This document shows, one piece after another, positions 9,647 to 22,020 of a stretch of DNA of 64,000 nt. Origin of the DNA: Ovis canadensis (lineage: Eukaryota > Chordata > Mammalia > Artiodactyla > Bovidae); assembly GCF_042477335.2 (NCBI RefSeq), contig NC_091248.1, positions 115,844,501 to 115,908,500 of the forward strand, read 5' to 3'. The notes under the pieces were generated by a model. That model was not told the origin of the DNA. It did not search any database and saw only the letters and a program-made list of their open reading frames with translations. Position numbers and translations under genes: made by a program. Position 1 is the stretch's first letter, and every line of letters begins with the position of its first letter.

Positions 9647-11415
9647 AAGTCAAATCCACAGACTTGGATTACTGTGATATTGAATGGTTTGATCTCGTCA
9701 AGAAAATTAGAGATACTAAGGGAACATTTCATGCAAAGATGAGCACAATAAAAGAGAGAAATGGTATGGACCTAACAGAAGCAGAACATATTAAGAAGAG
9801 TCGGCAAGAATACACAGAAGAACTATTATACAAAAAAAAATCTTCATGACCCAGATAACCACGATGGTGTGATCACTCACCTAGAGCCAGACATCCTGGA
9901 ATGTGAAGTCAAGTGGGCCTTAGGAAGAAGCATCACTATGAACAAAGCTAGTGGAGGTGATGGAATTCCAGTTGAGCTATTTCAAATCCTCAAAGATGAT
10001 GCTGTAAAAGTGCTACGATCAGTATGCCAGCAAATTTGGAAAACTCAGCAGTGGCCACAGGACTAGAAAAGGTCAGTTTTCATTCTAATTCCCAAAAAAG
10101 GCAATGCCAAAGAATGCTCAAACTACCACTCATCTCACATGCCTGCAAAGTAATGCTCAAAATTTTCCAACCCAGGCTTCAACTATATGTGAACCATGAA
10201 CTTCCAGATGATCAAGATGGATTTAGAAAAGGCAGAGGGACCAGAGATCAAGTTGCCAACATCCGTTGGATCATCAAAAGCACGAGAGTTCCAGAAAAAC
10301 ATCTACTTTGGCTTTATTTACTATGCCAAAGCCTTTGACTGTGTGGATCACAACAAACTGTGGAAAATTCTGAAAGAGATGGGAATACCAGACCACCTGA
10401 CCTGCCTCCTGAGAAATCTGTATGCAGGTCAAGAAGCAACAGTTAGAACTGGACATGGAACAATAGACTGGTTCCAAATTGGGAAAGGAGTACGTCAAGG
10501 CTGTATGTTGTCTCAAGGCTGTATGTTGTCACCTGCTTATTTAACTTATATGCAGAGTACATCATGTGAAATGCCGGGCTGGATGAAGCACAAGCAGAAA
10601 CAAAGATTGCTGGGAGAAATATCAATAACCTCAGATATGCAGATGACACCACCCTTATGACAGAAAGTGAAGAGGAACTGAAGAGCCTCTTGATGAAAGT
10701 GAAAGAGGAGAGTAGAAAAGTTGGCTTAAGACTCAACAGAAAACGAAGATCATGGCACCCGGTTCCATCACTTCATGGTCCCATCACTAGATGGGAAACA
10801 ATGGAAATAGTGACAGACTTTGTTTTCTTGGGCTCCAAAATGACTGCAGATGGTGACTGCAGCCATGAAAATAAAATACACTTGTTCCTTGGAAGAAAAG
10901 CTAGGACCAACCTAGAGAGCATATTAAAAAGCAGAGACATTACTTTACCAACAAAGGTCCGTCTCGTCAAAGCTATGGTTGTTCCAGTAGTCATGTATGG
11001 ATGTGAAAATTGGACTATAAAGAAAGTTGACCACCAAAGAATTGATGCTTTTGAATTGTGGTGTTGGAGAAGACTCTTGAGATACAACCAGTTGCAAGGA
11101 GATCCAATCAGTCCATCCTAAAGGAAATCGGTCCTGAATATTCATTGGAAGGACTGATGCTGAAGCTGAAACTCCAATACTTTGGCCACCTGATGCAAAT
11201 AACTGACTCATCTGAAAAGACCCTGATGCTGGGAAAGATTGAAGGTGGGAGGAGAAGGGGATGACAGAGGATGAGATGGCTGGATGGCATCATTGACTCA
11301 ATGGACATGAGTTTGGGTAAACTCTGGGTGTTGGAGATGGACAGGGAAGCCTGGAGTGCTGCAGTCCAGAGGTTGCAAAGAGTCGGACATGACTGAGTGA
11401 CCGAACTGAACTGAG
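9647..11415 (+). mobile_element. BovB LINE, RT region to 3' end
   Basis: Plus-strand BovB with the RT domain spread over several shifted frames: GGDGIPVELFQILKDDAVKVL near 9955, AFDCVDHNKLW near 10332, and the catalytic YADD box at 10636-10647. It runs to the canonical 3' end CATGACTGAGTGACCGAACTGAACTGA. An 18-19-bp tandem duplication (CAAGGCTGTATGTTGTC) at 10494-10530 lies inside the RT. Internal stops show it is dead. Confidence 0.9.
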
Positions 11416-11432
11416 GTTTTGATATAACAGTC

Positions 11433-11482
11433 TCTCTCTACATATATGTGTGTGTATGTGTGTGTGTGTGTATGTATATGCA
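11433..11482. repeat. (TG)n/(TA) microsatellite
   Basis: CATATATGTGTGTGTATGTG followed by an interrupted TG run. Confidence 0.9.
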
Positions 11483-11695
11483 TGATTGAAGTTGCTGATC
11501 TTTTAATTTCAAACTCATTTTAATTCTCCTGCATTTGTATTCTCCTGCTCACAATTACTGGTTTGATACCATATTGGTGTGTGTATAATTTCTTAACATT
11601 TACTGTATGTTTGCTTTTACCGGTGAGCGTTCCTTTTTCATAATTTTATTGTATCTAGTTGTGGCTTTTTCTTTTCCATCTAGAAATGTTCCTTT

Positions 11696-11725
11696 CAGTT
11701 CAGTTCAGTTCAGTTCAATTCAGTT
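11696..11725 (-). mobile_element. Minimal BovB 3' tail insertion with target duplication
   Basis: Thirty bases of (CAGTT)n, the reverse complement of the BovB (AACTG)n 3' tail, are flanked by a perfect 10-bp direct repeat ATGTTCCTTT (11686-11695 and 11726-11735). That layout is what an extreme 5' truncation during target-primed reverse transcription would give. Confidence 0.65.
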
Positions 11726-12278
11726 ATGTTCCTTTAGAGTTTGTCATAAAGCTGGTTTGATTGTACTGAGTTCTCCCAGCCTTTCCTTGACTGTAAAAGT
11801 TTTTTGGCATCTCTGTCACATCTGAATAAGAGCCTTGCTGAGTGGTCTAGTCTTGGCTGTAGGTTTTTTCCTTTTTTCTCTTTAAATATATTATGCCACT
11901 TCCCTCTGGTCTGTAGAGGTTCTGCTGAAAAATCAGCTTGATGGTCGTATGGGGGGTTCTAGTGTATGTTATTTGTTGCTTTTCCCTTGTTTTTTTTAGT
12001 ATTTTCTGTTTGTCTTTAATTTTTGTCAGTGTGATTATATGTCTTTGTATGTTTCTCTTGGGTTTGTCCTGTATGAGACTCTCTGCAACTCCTGGAGTTG
12101 GATGACTATTTCCACTCCTGTGCTAGGGAAGTTTTCAGCTATTATCTCTTCAAATAATTTTTAAGGCTCTTTTCTCTCCCTCTTCTCCTTCTGGCACCCC
12201 TATATATGAGTGCTGGTACATTTGGTATTGTCTCAGAGGTCTCTTAAACTGTTCTCATTTCTTTTCATTGTTTTTTCT

Positions 12279-12491
12279 TTATTCTTCCATGACAGTTATT
12301 TCTACCACTTTGTCTTCCAGTTCACTGATTTGTTCTTCTGCCCTATTTATCCTGCCATTGATTCCTTCTTGTGTATTTTTCATCTGAGTTATTGCACTCT
12401 TCAACTTTGTTTGGTTCTTCTTTATACATCCTAACTCTTTGCTAAGAATTTCTTCTAACCTCTCGCTCTGTGCATCCATCTTTTTCTCCAA
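12279..12491 (-). pseudogene. L1 ORF1 coiled-coil fragment
   Basis: Seventy codons with a heptad-rich pattern (KKNQTKLKSAITQMKNTQE, RAEEQISELEDKVVE), typical of the L1 ORF1p coiled coil. It is truncated at both ends. The RNA-binding C-terminal domain is not open here. Confidence 0.75.
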
Positions 12492-13745
12492 GTTTCTGTT
12501 TCATCTATAAAGATGATAAGATCATTACGCTGAACTCTGTTTGGGTACATTGTCTTTCTCCACTTCACTTCGTTCTTCTGAGGTTTTATTTTTTCCCTTC
12601 ACTTGGAACATATTCCTTTGTAGTCTCATTTTGTTTAAAACTCTGTTTACATTTGTATGTGATGGTGAATTATGTTTCTTGACCTTGGAGAAGTCACCCT
12701 CTGTAGGTGATTTCCTATGTATCGCAGCAGTACAGTCCCCTCTCACTACCAAGGCCCAGGGACCAGCTGGTTCCACTGCAGGTTCTGACCAGTGTCTTCA
12801 GACTCAGACTCAGTTTTCAGGCTGCAGTACCATACTTTTCTTGTCTCTGGTGACTGCCCCATGATGGATGAGGCTGGTCTGGGGGCTCATGAAGTCTTCT
12901 TGGTAGAAGGAGTTGCTGCCTGCCCCCTGGTGAATAGAGCTGGGTCTTGGCCCTCTGGTGTGCAAGGGTGTGTCAAGTGGCATGTGAAGAGGTGGCTGTG
13001 GGTTCAAGAATTTTTTAGGGCAGGCTGTCCGCTGATGGCTGGCGCTGCATCCCTCCTGGTTGGCTGTTTGGACTCGGGTGTCCCAGCACTGAATCCCACA
13101 GGCTGTTGGATAGGGCCAGATCTCTATGCCAAAGGCCCACAGTGGCTGCATTCAGCCAGAGTTCACATAGGTGAACACTCCCTGTTATGTTCACCACCAG
13201 CTTTTATGATGCCAGAGAGAGCCAAAGCCACCTCCTTAGAAGACCCTCCAACACCAGCATGTAGGTCTGATCCAGGCTCTTGCAGAATCACTGCTTTACC
13301 CTGGGCCCCAGTGCCTGCAAGACTTTGTGTGCACTTTCTAAGAATGAGCCTCTGTTTCCCCAAGTCCTGAGGAGCTTCTGAAGTCAAACTCTGTTGGTCT
13401 TTAAAGCCAAATGCGTTGGGGTCTCCTCCTCCCAGAGGTGGACTCCCGAGCTAGGGAGCCTCACATGGGGCGCAGAGCTCTCATTCCTGTGGGAAAACTT
13501 CTACAGTATAATTATCCTCATGTTTGTGGGTCAACCACCTGGGTGGTATGGGATTTGATTACCTTGCAAGTACACCAATCTGTTGTGGTTTCCTCTTTGT
13601 GTCTTTGAATGTGAAATATCTTTTTTGTAGATTCCAGTCTTTTTCTAATGGATGCTTGTTCAGTCTTGTGTTGTGGTTTCGGTTTGCTTGTTAGAGGAGG
13701 AGAGCTCTACTTCATCATCTTGTCTCTCTCCTCTCCATTTCAAAC

Positions 13746-13975
13746 TTTTGGCTGTATTTATTGCATATTTTCACTCAATCTGTTTTCAGAGTTGTACCTT
13801 ATCACTGTCAAAGTTTGTATATGTTTAACTTTTTAAGATACATTTTTAAGCTACAGGGAATAAAAATGATTGAGGCAAACTTAAGGTTAGGACTTCAATG
13901 TCAAACCAACTAGATTTAATGAACTAAGATATCTAAAGTGAGAGCATCTTGCCTGTCCCCTATGCCACAGTGCAT
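13746..13975. other. No recognised feature
   Basis: Short AT-rich spacer. Confidence 0.5.
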
Positions 13976-14175
13976 TCAATTCAGTTCAGTCGCTCAGTCA
14001 TGTCCGACTCTTTGCGACCCCATGAATTGCAGCACGCCAGGTCTCCCTGTCCATCACCAACTCCTGGAGTTCACTCAAGCTCATGTCCATCAAGTCGGTG
14101 ATGCCATCCAGCCATCTCATCCTCTGTCGTCCCCTTCTCCTCCTGCCCCTCGATCCCTCTAAGCATCAGACTCTT
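13976..14175 (-). mobile_element. BovB LINE 3' end, short
   Basis: Antisense BovB terminus with a TTCAGTTCAGTCGCTCAGTC tail, cut at AGCATCAGACTCTTA. The flanks share ACAGTGC (13967-13973 and 14180-14186), a plausible target duplication. Confidence 0.9.
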
Positions 14176-14257
14176 AGAACAGTGCTATAAATATGATATT
14201 ATGCATTTCACCAATGTATCTTCCCCAGCATATTTTCATAGGTATAACTTACTATGT

Positions 14258-14463
14258 GGGCTTCCCAGGTGGCTCAGCGGTAAAAACTCCACCTGCAATG
14301 CAGGAGAAATGAGTTCAGTTCCTGGGTCTGGAAGATCCCCTGGAGAAGGAAATGGCAATCTACTCTAGTATTCTCGCCTAGAAATCTCATGGACAGAGGA
14401 GCCTGGCAGGCTATAGTCCATGGGGTCACAAAAGAGTTGGACACGACTTAGTGACTAAAGAAC
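14258..14463 (+). mobile_element. Bov-tA SINE
   Basis: Complete SINE flanked by a 12-bp direct repeat AACTTAC(T/A)ATGT (14246-14257 and 14464-14475). It landed just at the start of a MIR. Confidence 0.95.
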
Positions 14464-14660
14464 AACTTACAATGTGCTAGGCATTATTCTAAGTATTTTT
14501 CTAGACAATATCTCATTTAATGTCCATAACAACTCCATTTGGTTGGCAGTGGTGTTTTCTATATTTCTGATGAGGAAACTGAGGTTCAGAAAGACAGAGA
14601 GTTATGTGGACTCAGTTTATTGTCAGCACCATAGATGCCAAACCCAGGGCTGTCCACTCT
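14464..14660 (+). repeat. MIR SINE
   Basis: Old mammalian MIR: ATGTGCTAGGCATTATTCTAAG, then CTCATTTAATGTCCATAACAA and GATGAGGAAACTGAGGTTCAGA, and a CCAAACCCAGGGCTGTCCACTCTGA end. Confidence 0.8.
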
Positions 14661-15199
14661 GATTCAGAAAATGCCAAGCAGGAAAAAAATCCACCATTAC
14701 CCTCTTACATTGAGCAGTGAAGAAGAAACACCCTTCCTCATTAGCTATCATGACCACATCCTCCGTGTGGTTTTAACACATAATGCTTATTAAGCATCCA
14801 TGCTGTGGGTAAGTTCTGGTCCTTTCCATCTGTATAAAACTGAACTAATTATCTTTACACCTTTCAAGTGATAGCCTGTAGAGTCAAGGAACTAGCAACC
14901 TGTGGCTGACTATATTGATCTCTAGAAATAAACACACACAAAATTCCAAGGGTTGAAACCTATAAGATGTATGGGATTGAAGCCATAGATGTGTTATAAA
15001 AAAAGACATTGCAGATTTAAATATGCCAGTCAGCATGACTACTATGACAAATATTGCTCAAACAGTATATTTTGTGGGAGACTTTAGTGGTTTCCAAAGT
15101 GAAGGCTTTAAACAGTGATCAATGTGAAGCTTTTCCCATCTTTACAATGAGTCTTCTATAAAAAGATTCCCTTCAGGGAATCCCACCACTTGAAAGCAG
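14661..15199. other. No recognised feature
   Basis: Unique-looking sequence. No exon pattern or repeat was recognised. Confidence 0.5.
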
Positions 15200-15510
15200 A
15201 AGGAGGTCCAGAGACCATCAGTTGTTCAGTCTTGTTTTACAGGTCAGGAAACTGGGCTCCTCTGGAGCAGAACTGGGCCTGGAATCCAGTGTATTTTTCT
15301 TCTACCACAAGTATCTGCTTCATCCTCATACTGCCTTCAGCTGGAATCTAAAGCATTCGAATGTTGCAATTGTGACGAGCTGCAGATGAGAAGTCCCTAG
15401 GCTTTGGTGAAGTCTCCCTGTCTCTATTTAGCTATGTGATCCTGAGTAGTGTTTTAAGCTCTTGGAACCACAGTTTTCTCCTCTGCACAACGCAGCTTGA
15501 TGGCCATGGT
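15200..15510 (+). repeat. MIR/L3-like fragments
   Basis: Two pieces with old-repeat signatures. The first is GAGACCATCAGTTGTTCAG...TTTTACAGGTCAGGAAACTGGG (15200-15330). The second is TAGCTATGTGATCCTGAGTAG...CCACAGTTTTCTCCTCTGCA (15425-15495), which reads like the MIR promoter-proximal half. Diverged, so the boundaries are approximate. Confidence 0.5.
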
Positions 15511-17214
15511 GTCTGGAGTCATTTTACTACTGAAACATGTAACTCTGTGCTTTAATCTATTTGTGAAAGAACTTCTACTTTTCACAAAGTACAGGGCCTT
15601 CTTTTTCCTCATTAAGACTTTCTGCATTTCTAAGAAAAATGGCTTTGGAACTAGAGTTCCAAAGATAGACAAGCTCTAAAAGATGAGAGGCATTTTTAGA
15701 TATGCAAGAACCCAATTAATTTCCCTTATTCCTAGTTTTAATAAGCAATTTGTGGCTATTCATCAGCAAATCAAGGAATTAAGATGTGGATATCAAAAAG
15801 TAATAAGACAAATGCTGAAGTCCCAAAGAAGACCATCCTAAGGAAATAATTTTTCATTATCCCTAGGAAACCATTAATCAAAAGTAGAACAGGAAGCCAG
15901 TGGACTCAAAAGGATGCCTTCATGAGAAAGAACTGGAATGGATTCCAAGAATTATTAGGGAGCTAGATGATACTAGTGACATTTTTAAAAAAATTATGTG
16001 TGTATGTGGGTGTTTTATCTTTCCACAAGAATAAAAATAACCAACACCAAGGGAAAGAAATTCATAAATCAGACAGTACAAATATGAAGCAGAATGATCC
16101 AAATAGAAGTCAGAAAAGAAACTATTTGACCCAGATAAAGGAACATTGTCTTTCACCGGCATTGGGTTCTGGCCTTGAATGCTATCAGAAAGGAATGTGG
16201 TTGTCGCACATTATGACCCATTGCAGTGCACACAAACCTGCCAGGCTATCGAAACTCCCCACTCCTGTGTTCAACTATTAGAATAAAATTTGGCAACACA
16301 CAGAATTTCTAATATTGATACCACATAGGGTGTCAAAGCTTACTTCGGTGACAGGGAATATTGTTAACAGATGTTGAGAAGGAGAAGAAGGGACAAAAGA
16401 TGGGAGATTCACACAAAACCATCACTGCGGTTCCCCCTGTGACCAGAGAGGGGGTAGGAAATGGGACTAAAGTGGGAAAACACAGGAGATGGTAATGTTT
16501 TGTTAAGAAATAAAAGCTGGATAGACAGGAAAGGTGCAACCTGGCTAGTGGCAACAGGCATCTTCCCCAGTCTTGCGGGAGCTGACTGCTATTTCTTACC
16601 ATTTGGTTCTTTTTCCAATATTGGGTAGTTTCCTCACTTGCATACCCTGGTAAGTATTTCATTAAATACTTGAGTTGGGGGGGGGGGCGTCTCTGCAGAA
16701 CTCTAGGGTTATTTCTCTGTGTGGATCTCTCCTCTCTGATACTCAGTTCTAGAAGCTCTAGCTGCCTTGGTTTCCCAAGGTCTCAGCTCTTCCTTACCAA
16801 TTTAGGAAATCTTCCAGGCTCTGCTTCAATTTCTACTCCCTGAGCCATTGCCAGGAAACTCTCTGAAGTCTGTAAAAATGAAGAAATCATAGAGCTAATT
16901 TTATTTAATTCCCATCTCTCAGGGATTACTGTCTTTCTTTGCCTGAGTCTAGTGTCCTAACAATTATAGTTTTATATATAGATTTTAAAAATTCAGTTAG
17001 AGTAAATCTGGTCTCTCTTAGTCCAGATTTACTGGACTAGAAGTCTAAAAGTTTTTTTTTTTCTGCCTTATCAGGGATCTCTTTTAGTTTCTACCATCCC
17101 CAAAACAGGCAATGCTTCATTTGCTTCCAAATTTTGAAAATCTAATTTAACCCCCTAAAGGATAATATTCACACCAACTACACGTAACAGCCATTAACCA
17201 AAGAAAAGAAACTA
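15511..17214. other. No recognised gene; G-run
   Basis: Mostly unique sequence downstream of DGKI, with a G-run at 16677-16687. The 109-codon open frame at 16333-16662 (-) has no recognisable domain and is treated as chance. Confidence 0.5.
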
Positions 17215-17230
17215 ATTGTAGTTCTTAATT

Positions 17231-17236
17231 TTTATT
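17231..17236 (-). terminator. Candidate distal poly(A) signal of DGKI
   Basis: AATAAA on the minus strand near the left limit of the repeat-poor block. At least five other AATAAA hexamers lie nearer the stop codon, so this is only a candidate for the most distal end. Confidence 0.2.
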
Positions 17237-19529
17237 CTGTACATGTCCACACAATTCACAATACAGAAAAAGTGTCCAAAAAGTAACTGTAACTAGTCAA
17301 TGTCTTTTTTCAGAGATTAGTTCAATCTCCCAAATTAATTCCAGTGAAAATCTCTGTAGAGCAACGCGGTGATCAAGATACTTTGTATAAATAGGAAATG
17401 CCAGAAAATAAGGGAAAAATACTTTATGACTTTGTACAAAAACTCCATTCTCCCACAGCCCACCCTCCCCACCCACCCTCCATTTTATGTTATCTGGATC
17501 CTACTTTACCTGGCAATAAACTTCCTCATCCTCCTGCCGCAGATGCTACTTTGGTTTGGATTCCACCTGCCAGCTGGCAGCTTTGCAAAGGCGTGACTGT
17601 GGGATGCGGTAGGGCAGAAGCAGAAATCATGAAAGAGCCCTTTATAATGTGACTGCAATGCTTCCTACAGACATAGCCTTCGAGAGTGGACTCCCACAGC
17701 CAAGGGTACTCTGGATGCCCAGGAATATTATCCCACTCAGAAATCAAATTAAATGAAAGGTATTCACTCTTTTGGAACTGAGATTGTCCTCTATTTCTTA
17801 ATTCTTTACAGGAGTGGTTTTCATCATTTTCAATCAGCTTTAGTCCATATGATATTCAGATTCATGGTTGCCCACTTCATCATTGGTAATTAAAGAAAAA
17901 AAAACCCACAGCCTAACTTTTTAACTGAGACTAATTTGGACCCTACCTTTTCTAAGATGTGTTTTGCAAAATATTCTGTTGTCCTAGAATATTTTGTCTA
18001 TTAAATTTCCAAATCTCACTCCCTAGGATGGCAAGAATCCCACATGTCCCAGCCCACAATCAGGATGTTAGCAAGCATTAAGCTAGGTGTCAGTTGCATT
18101 GGGAATTATACATGTTATCAAAGCCTCTGTCCAACTAATGGGGGAGGGGGACAGGGAATGAAAAAGTTTACAGTTAATAAAACCTAAAAGGTTAGGAATC
18201 ATTTGGATTCATCACACAAAGTGCAACAATTATCAAAGCTAGGCTCTATCTTAAAAATTGATAAATCTCACTAACATATTTGAGAGAATTACCCACAAAT
18301 TTAAAAATATATACAAGGTAAAACAATTTAGGGCTTTCATCTATTTATTTTTACAAGAAGATTCATAATAATCTATTTCTATAATTCTTAAGAGGAAAGG
18401 TTACATGTAAACCCCAAAATAAGAAAGTCATAGTCTCAGTATTTATAAGGATTATGAAAAAGTCTCTAAATTGTCCTTTATTTTTCTCAGATTTTATCAG
18501 AGTCCTGCACAAGTCCACAGTCTAATCTCCGAACATTTGGAGAAACTCCTTCAAAATCAACCCAGCCCTTTGGAAAGCTCTACTGGAAAGTTCTTCCATC
18601 TATTACTAGAACCCTGTTTTCTCCTAAATTCTAGACATAATCTAATTCTTCTAAGCAATATATGTTGACTATTTCATAACTGAGAAACTCTTTGTAGCCA
18701 CTCTAAACCAGTTCAATTTTTCTCTATGTCTTCTGAATTTGCTTTCCATGAGGATCAAAGTTTGCTGAGAGTATATATTATTCATTTGTGGGTTGCCATA
18801 GCAATTTAAGACTAGTGCCTTATTACTGTATTACTCTTGAGAATCTTTTTTTTACCCCATTACTCTGCTTTTTCTTACCTTCCTGAGCCAGAGGCAAGCA
18901 GGAAGGGTGGGAGACAAGATTGAGTGGGAGCAATTCTCTGAGCAAGCCTCCAGATATGGGTCCACGGTTAACAACTATCTCAGGAATGACTCCCACCCCC
19001 ATGCAGCCAACCTGAAATCCAGGAATTCATGGAAGTAAGGGAAGGTAGCCAATTAAAACTAGTTCACAAACAGAAATATCCCGAGGAAATTAGTCTAGGG
19101 ATGGGAGGTTAAGTCCTGTTTCATGACAACAGGTAACAGAAATTGCCTCCATGCCTTTTTGTAATCAGAAAATACAGGGATCTTCTGCCCCTTCTCCAAG
19201 CCCCAGTTCCAAATGCACACCTCAAACAAACAAAAAAAAAATGGAGAGAAAGTAGGAGAGTGAACACTAGATCCTTTGTTTCCACTTTAATTCCTGAATT
19301 TGTGACTTATGCCTTAGGAGAAATATATATCTTATTTAGAGGTTTGGGAATTGGCTGGCAGTGGTGAGTGTGTGTGTGTAAGCAAAGAAAATTTTTTTTT
19401 AAGGTCATGAAATACTGGCTTCTAAATGGTCTGGGATATATTTACAGTGTCTGGTATTTTTACAGAAATACTTTCATTGCATCTATATGGCAGGAACTTG
19501 AAAGAAGGGGGCTCTAATTGAGTTCTGCT

Positions 19530-19625
19530 CCAGTCTACAATCATAGAAATTGAAACCTGGAAAACATCACAGAAGTCTTTCAGTCCAAGCAATTGCTTTA
19601 ACATGATCCCTGATCTGGTTGTTCA
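19530..19625 (+). repeat. CR1/L3-like fragment
   Basis: ATCATAGAAATTGAAACCTGG...TCTTTCAGTCCAAGCAATTGC resembles the stereotyped 'tcatagaat...ctagtccaac' segment of old L3/MIR-class repeats. Weak. Confidence 0.35.
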
Positions 19626-20006
19626 ATTTTTACTTATATGCGATAAGAAACATCAGCTGTGATAAGTTCACTGTTTTTTAGAAAACCCAGTTCATTTTTC
19701 TGGATGTAATGTTTAGGGAAAACAAAATCCTCACATAAGAAATAAAGCTGCCTCTCCTCCATGTCTGTTCCTGATCTCGTCTGTCCTACAGAATTTGGAC
19801 CTCATAGTCCTACTTAAGCCATCTTCTCCCAACATTCCTGTTCATCTGGCTCCCTTCCAGATCAAACACCCCTCTTTTACATATTCATCAACTGCCCATA
19901 GTGGTGCCTTGTAAATATGAGATTACGAATGGAAGGATATCTCAGGCCCCTTTGTTCTTTCTACCTCAGGTGTGGCATCTTCTCATAAGTGTGTTAGGCC
20001 TCTATG

Positions 20007-20087
20007 TATTGGGTTGGCTAAAAAAGTTTGGGTTTGTCCATAACATCTCATAGCCAAACTCAAAAGAATATTTTGGCCAACTCCATA
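20007..20087. mobile_element. Mariner-type MITE (hairpin)
   Basis: An 81-base imperfect palindrome bounded by TA: the left arm TATTGGGTTGGCTAAAAAAG pairs with the complement of the right arm CTTTTGGCCAACTCCATA-like end, with inner arms around GGGTTTGTCC and TAGCCAAACTC. This is the short mariner derivative common in bovids. It lies in the proposed DGKI 3' UTR. Confidence 0.7.
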
Positions 20088-21439
20088 CGTGAATGTGTAT
20101 GATGGATTTAGCCTTGTATACTCACCCAAAACTTTAATCTTTGAAGTCTTGAATGGCAAGACACATTTTGGTGCAGTATTCTGAAATAATATTATTCCAG
20201 TAGTGACTTTCAAGGAGAGAAAATAATACCAACATTACAAATGCTGAGAATCACAAAGCAGAGAAGCCAAGAAATCTCCCCTCAGTGTCATTTCATAAAA
20301 TCCATCCTGGTACGAAAACATTTGGTCTTTTCTCCCCTTGAAATATGTCCAACCTGATAAGCCTCTGTCTGAGAGCAAAACCCCTAAATTTTTAATTTCA
20401 TATTCTCCTTCAGTCCTAACCAACCCATGCTATGGAATCTTAGGTAAATATTTTTTCAAGGAGGCACCTTGTAAATGATGGACATCTGAATGATGGATGT
20501 AAAGCAGCATTGAAAGCAATGGTGGAAAATTATTTACTTAGAAAACATCTATTGTAGACACATTAGTCTGGAATACCTGAAGATCTTAGCTGGGCTACAC
20601 TTCTACCACTTACTACATGTATCAGTGTTAGTCAGATTCATTGCTCTGAGATTCTATTTATTTAGTTAAAACACATTATATGCATTAAATCTCAGGGGTT
20701 TGCATTGAGGCTCAAAAGTGTAAAAAATGCATCAAAATGCTAAAGTAACATTCTACAATGATTGAAACTGCTACTAATAAATTGTACAGATTTGAGTGGT
20801 TAAAATTGTTTTTATTGAAAGCTATATGCACTAGAGGATTGAGAAACAAGATAGTTTCAGTTGCCCCCACCACTACAGTCTCCCATGTCAAATGCTATTT
20901 GGCTCAAAATACTGAGACTATGGAAAAATGGGCAAAACCAGAATCATTATTTTCATGGGTAAGCTCTCCCTTGTAATTACTATGCCAGGAGCAGAAGCCA
21001 GGGAACTTTCTAGGATTGCCTTTCATGGACATTTACTTGGACCTCAAACATCTTTTAAGCAGCACTTTCTCCTCTGATTATACCAGATTACAAGTAATTC
21101 TAAGAATATCAAACCGCAGCACATTTTTATACTGAATTTGAATAGACAGTAAAACAGATTTCAAATAAGACTTTTACTTAAGGATGCCTAAGAATATTCA
21201 TCAGAATCCATGATGCTTCCAGAAGTAGAGTTATACCTCTTAGTATGCTTTCTTTTCATTAGCTCTTAAATTCATGCTTAGGTTTAAGATTTTTAAATGA
21301 TAACTAAATGTCATTCTCTTTAAGACTTAGACTGTCACAAAGTGATATTTTAAAAGATTAAAAGTCAAGATTTTTATAAAATTTTCAAAGGGATTCCTCC
21401 CTTTCAACAAAGTCATTTTAAAAGAACATTTAAAAAAGC

Positions 21440-21735
21440 TCCCAGAATCGAATCCAGCCCCCTCAGACACATGTCCAAAATCACAGCATCCCTCCAGGTG
21501 GTCCACGTAGCCTCTGCTTAAATACTCCCCATTACTAAAAGTTTCTAATTCCGGGATAACTCCACCGTTTGATGATACTTATGCTTCACCTTTCTATTCA
21601 GTCAAAATCCAACTGCAAGTTTTGCCTCTTGTTCCTAGTTCTGTCCTTGAAAACAGGATAAACATTTGGGCTCTCATTTTAGTAGTGTTTCTAAGTCTCA
21701 TCTTGAAGTCTTGGTTTCAGATCCTTTTTTTTTTT
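21440..21735 (+). repeat. CR1/L3-like LINE fragment
   Basis: The run TAGCCTCTGCTTAAATACTC...ACTAAAAGTTTCTAATTCCG...TTTTGCCTCTTGTTCCTAGTTCTG...AAACAGGATAAACA follows the order of the conserved 3' part of mammalian L3/CR1 elements. Called from memory. Confidence 0.5.
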
Positions 21736-21879
21736 TAAGAACAGTAACAAGACTCCAAGAGAAAGGGAATGCAAACTGTGGCTTCTTTCATATTCTCATT
21801 TCATATTTCATAGAAATAAAACATGGTTAGACTTGAACTTGCAGGGCCTGCTCCCCAGTACCATGGGCTTCTGTACAGA

Positions 21880-22020
21880 ACTTATCAGATTTGAATTTGT
21901 ATTTTCTCCTAGACTTAGTTCCATTGAGGTCAAGAGTTCTCTCTCTTGCAGTCATTCTTATATCCTTTGTATGGTGCCTGCACCAGAGTAAACATATCTT
22001 CAAATGAATGATTAAATATA
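21880..22020 (+). repeat. L2 3' end fragment
   Basis: CTAGACTTAGTTCCATTGAGGTCAAG...CATTCTTATATCC...GGTGCCTGCACCAGAGTAA...AATGAATGA, the usual L2 3' end order. Diverged. Confidence 0.5.

Larger units (their letters stand above)
11484..13745 (-). mobile_element. Old L1, 5' UTR, ORF1 and ORF1-ORF2 junction
   Basis: On the minus strand the 5' end is near 13745, followed by a long 5' UTR, then ORF1 coiled-coil sequence (12491-12279), then sequence typical of the end of ORF1 and the inter-ORF region down to about 11484. All of it is diverged. A 30-bp BovB tail is inserted at 11696-11725. The open frames at 12792-13370 (+) and 12810-13151 (-) lie in the UTR and are not genes. Confidence 0.7.

Noticed and set aside
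12792..13370. 192-codon open frame
   Set aside because: It is the antisense of an old L1 5' UTR; the similar, diverged copy at 2476-3100 does not keep the frame.
16333..16662. 109-codon minus-strand frame in DGKI downstream sequence
   Set aside because: No domain, no start or splice context. Consistent with chance.
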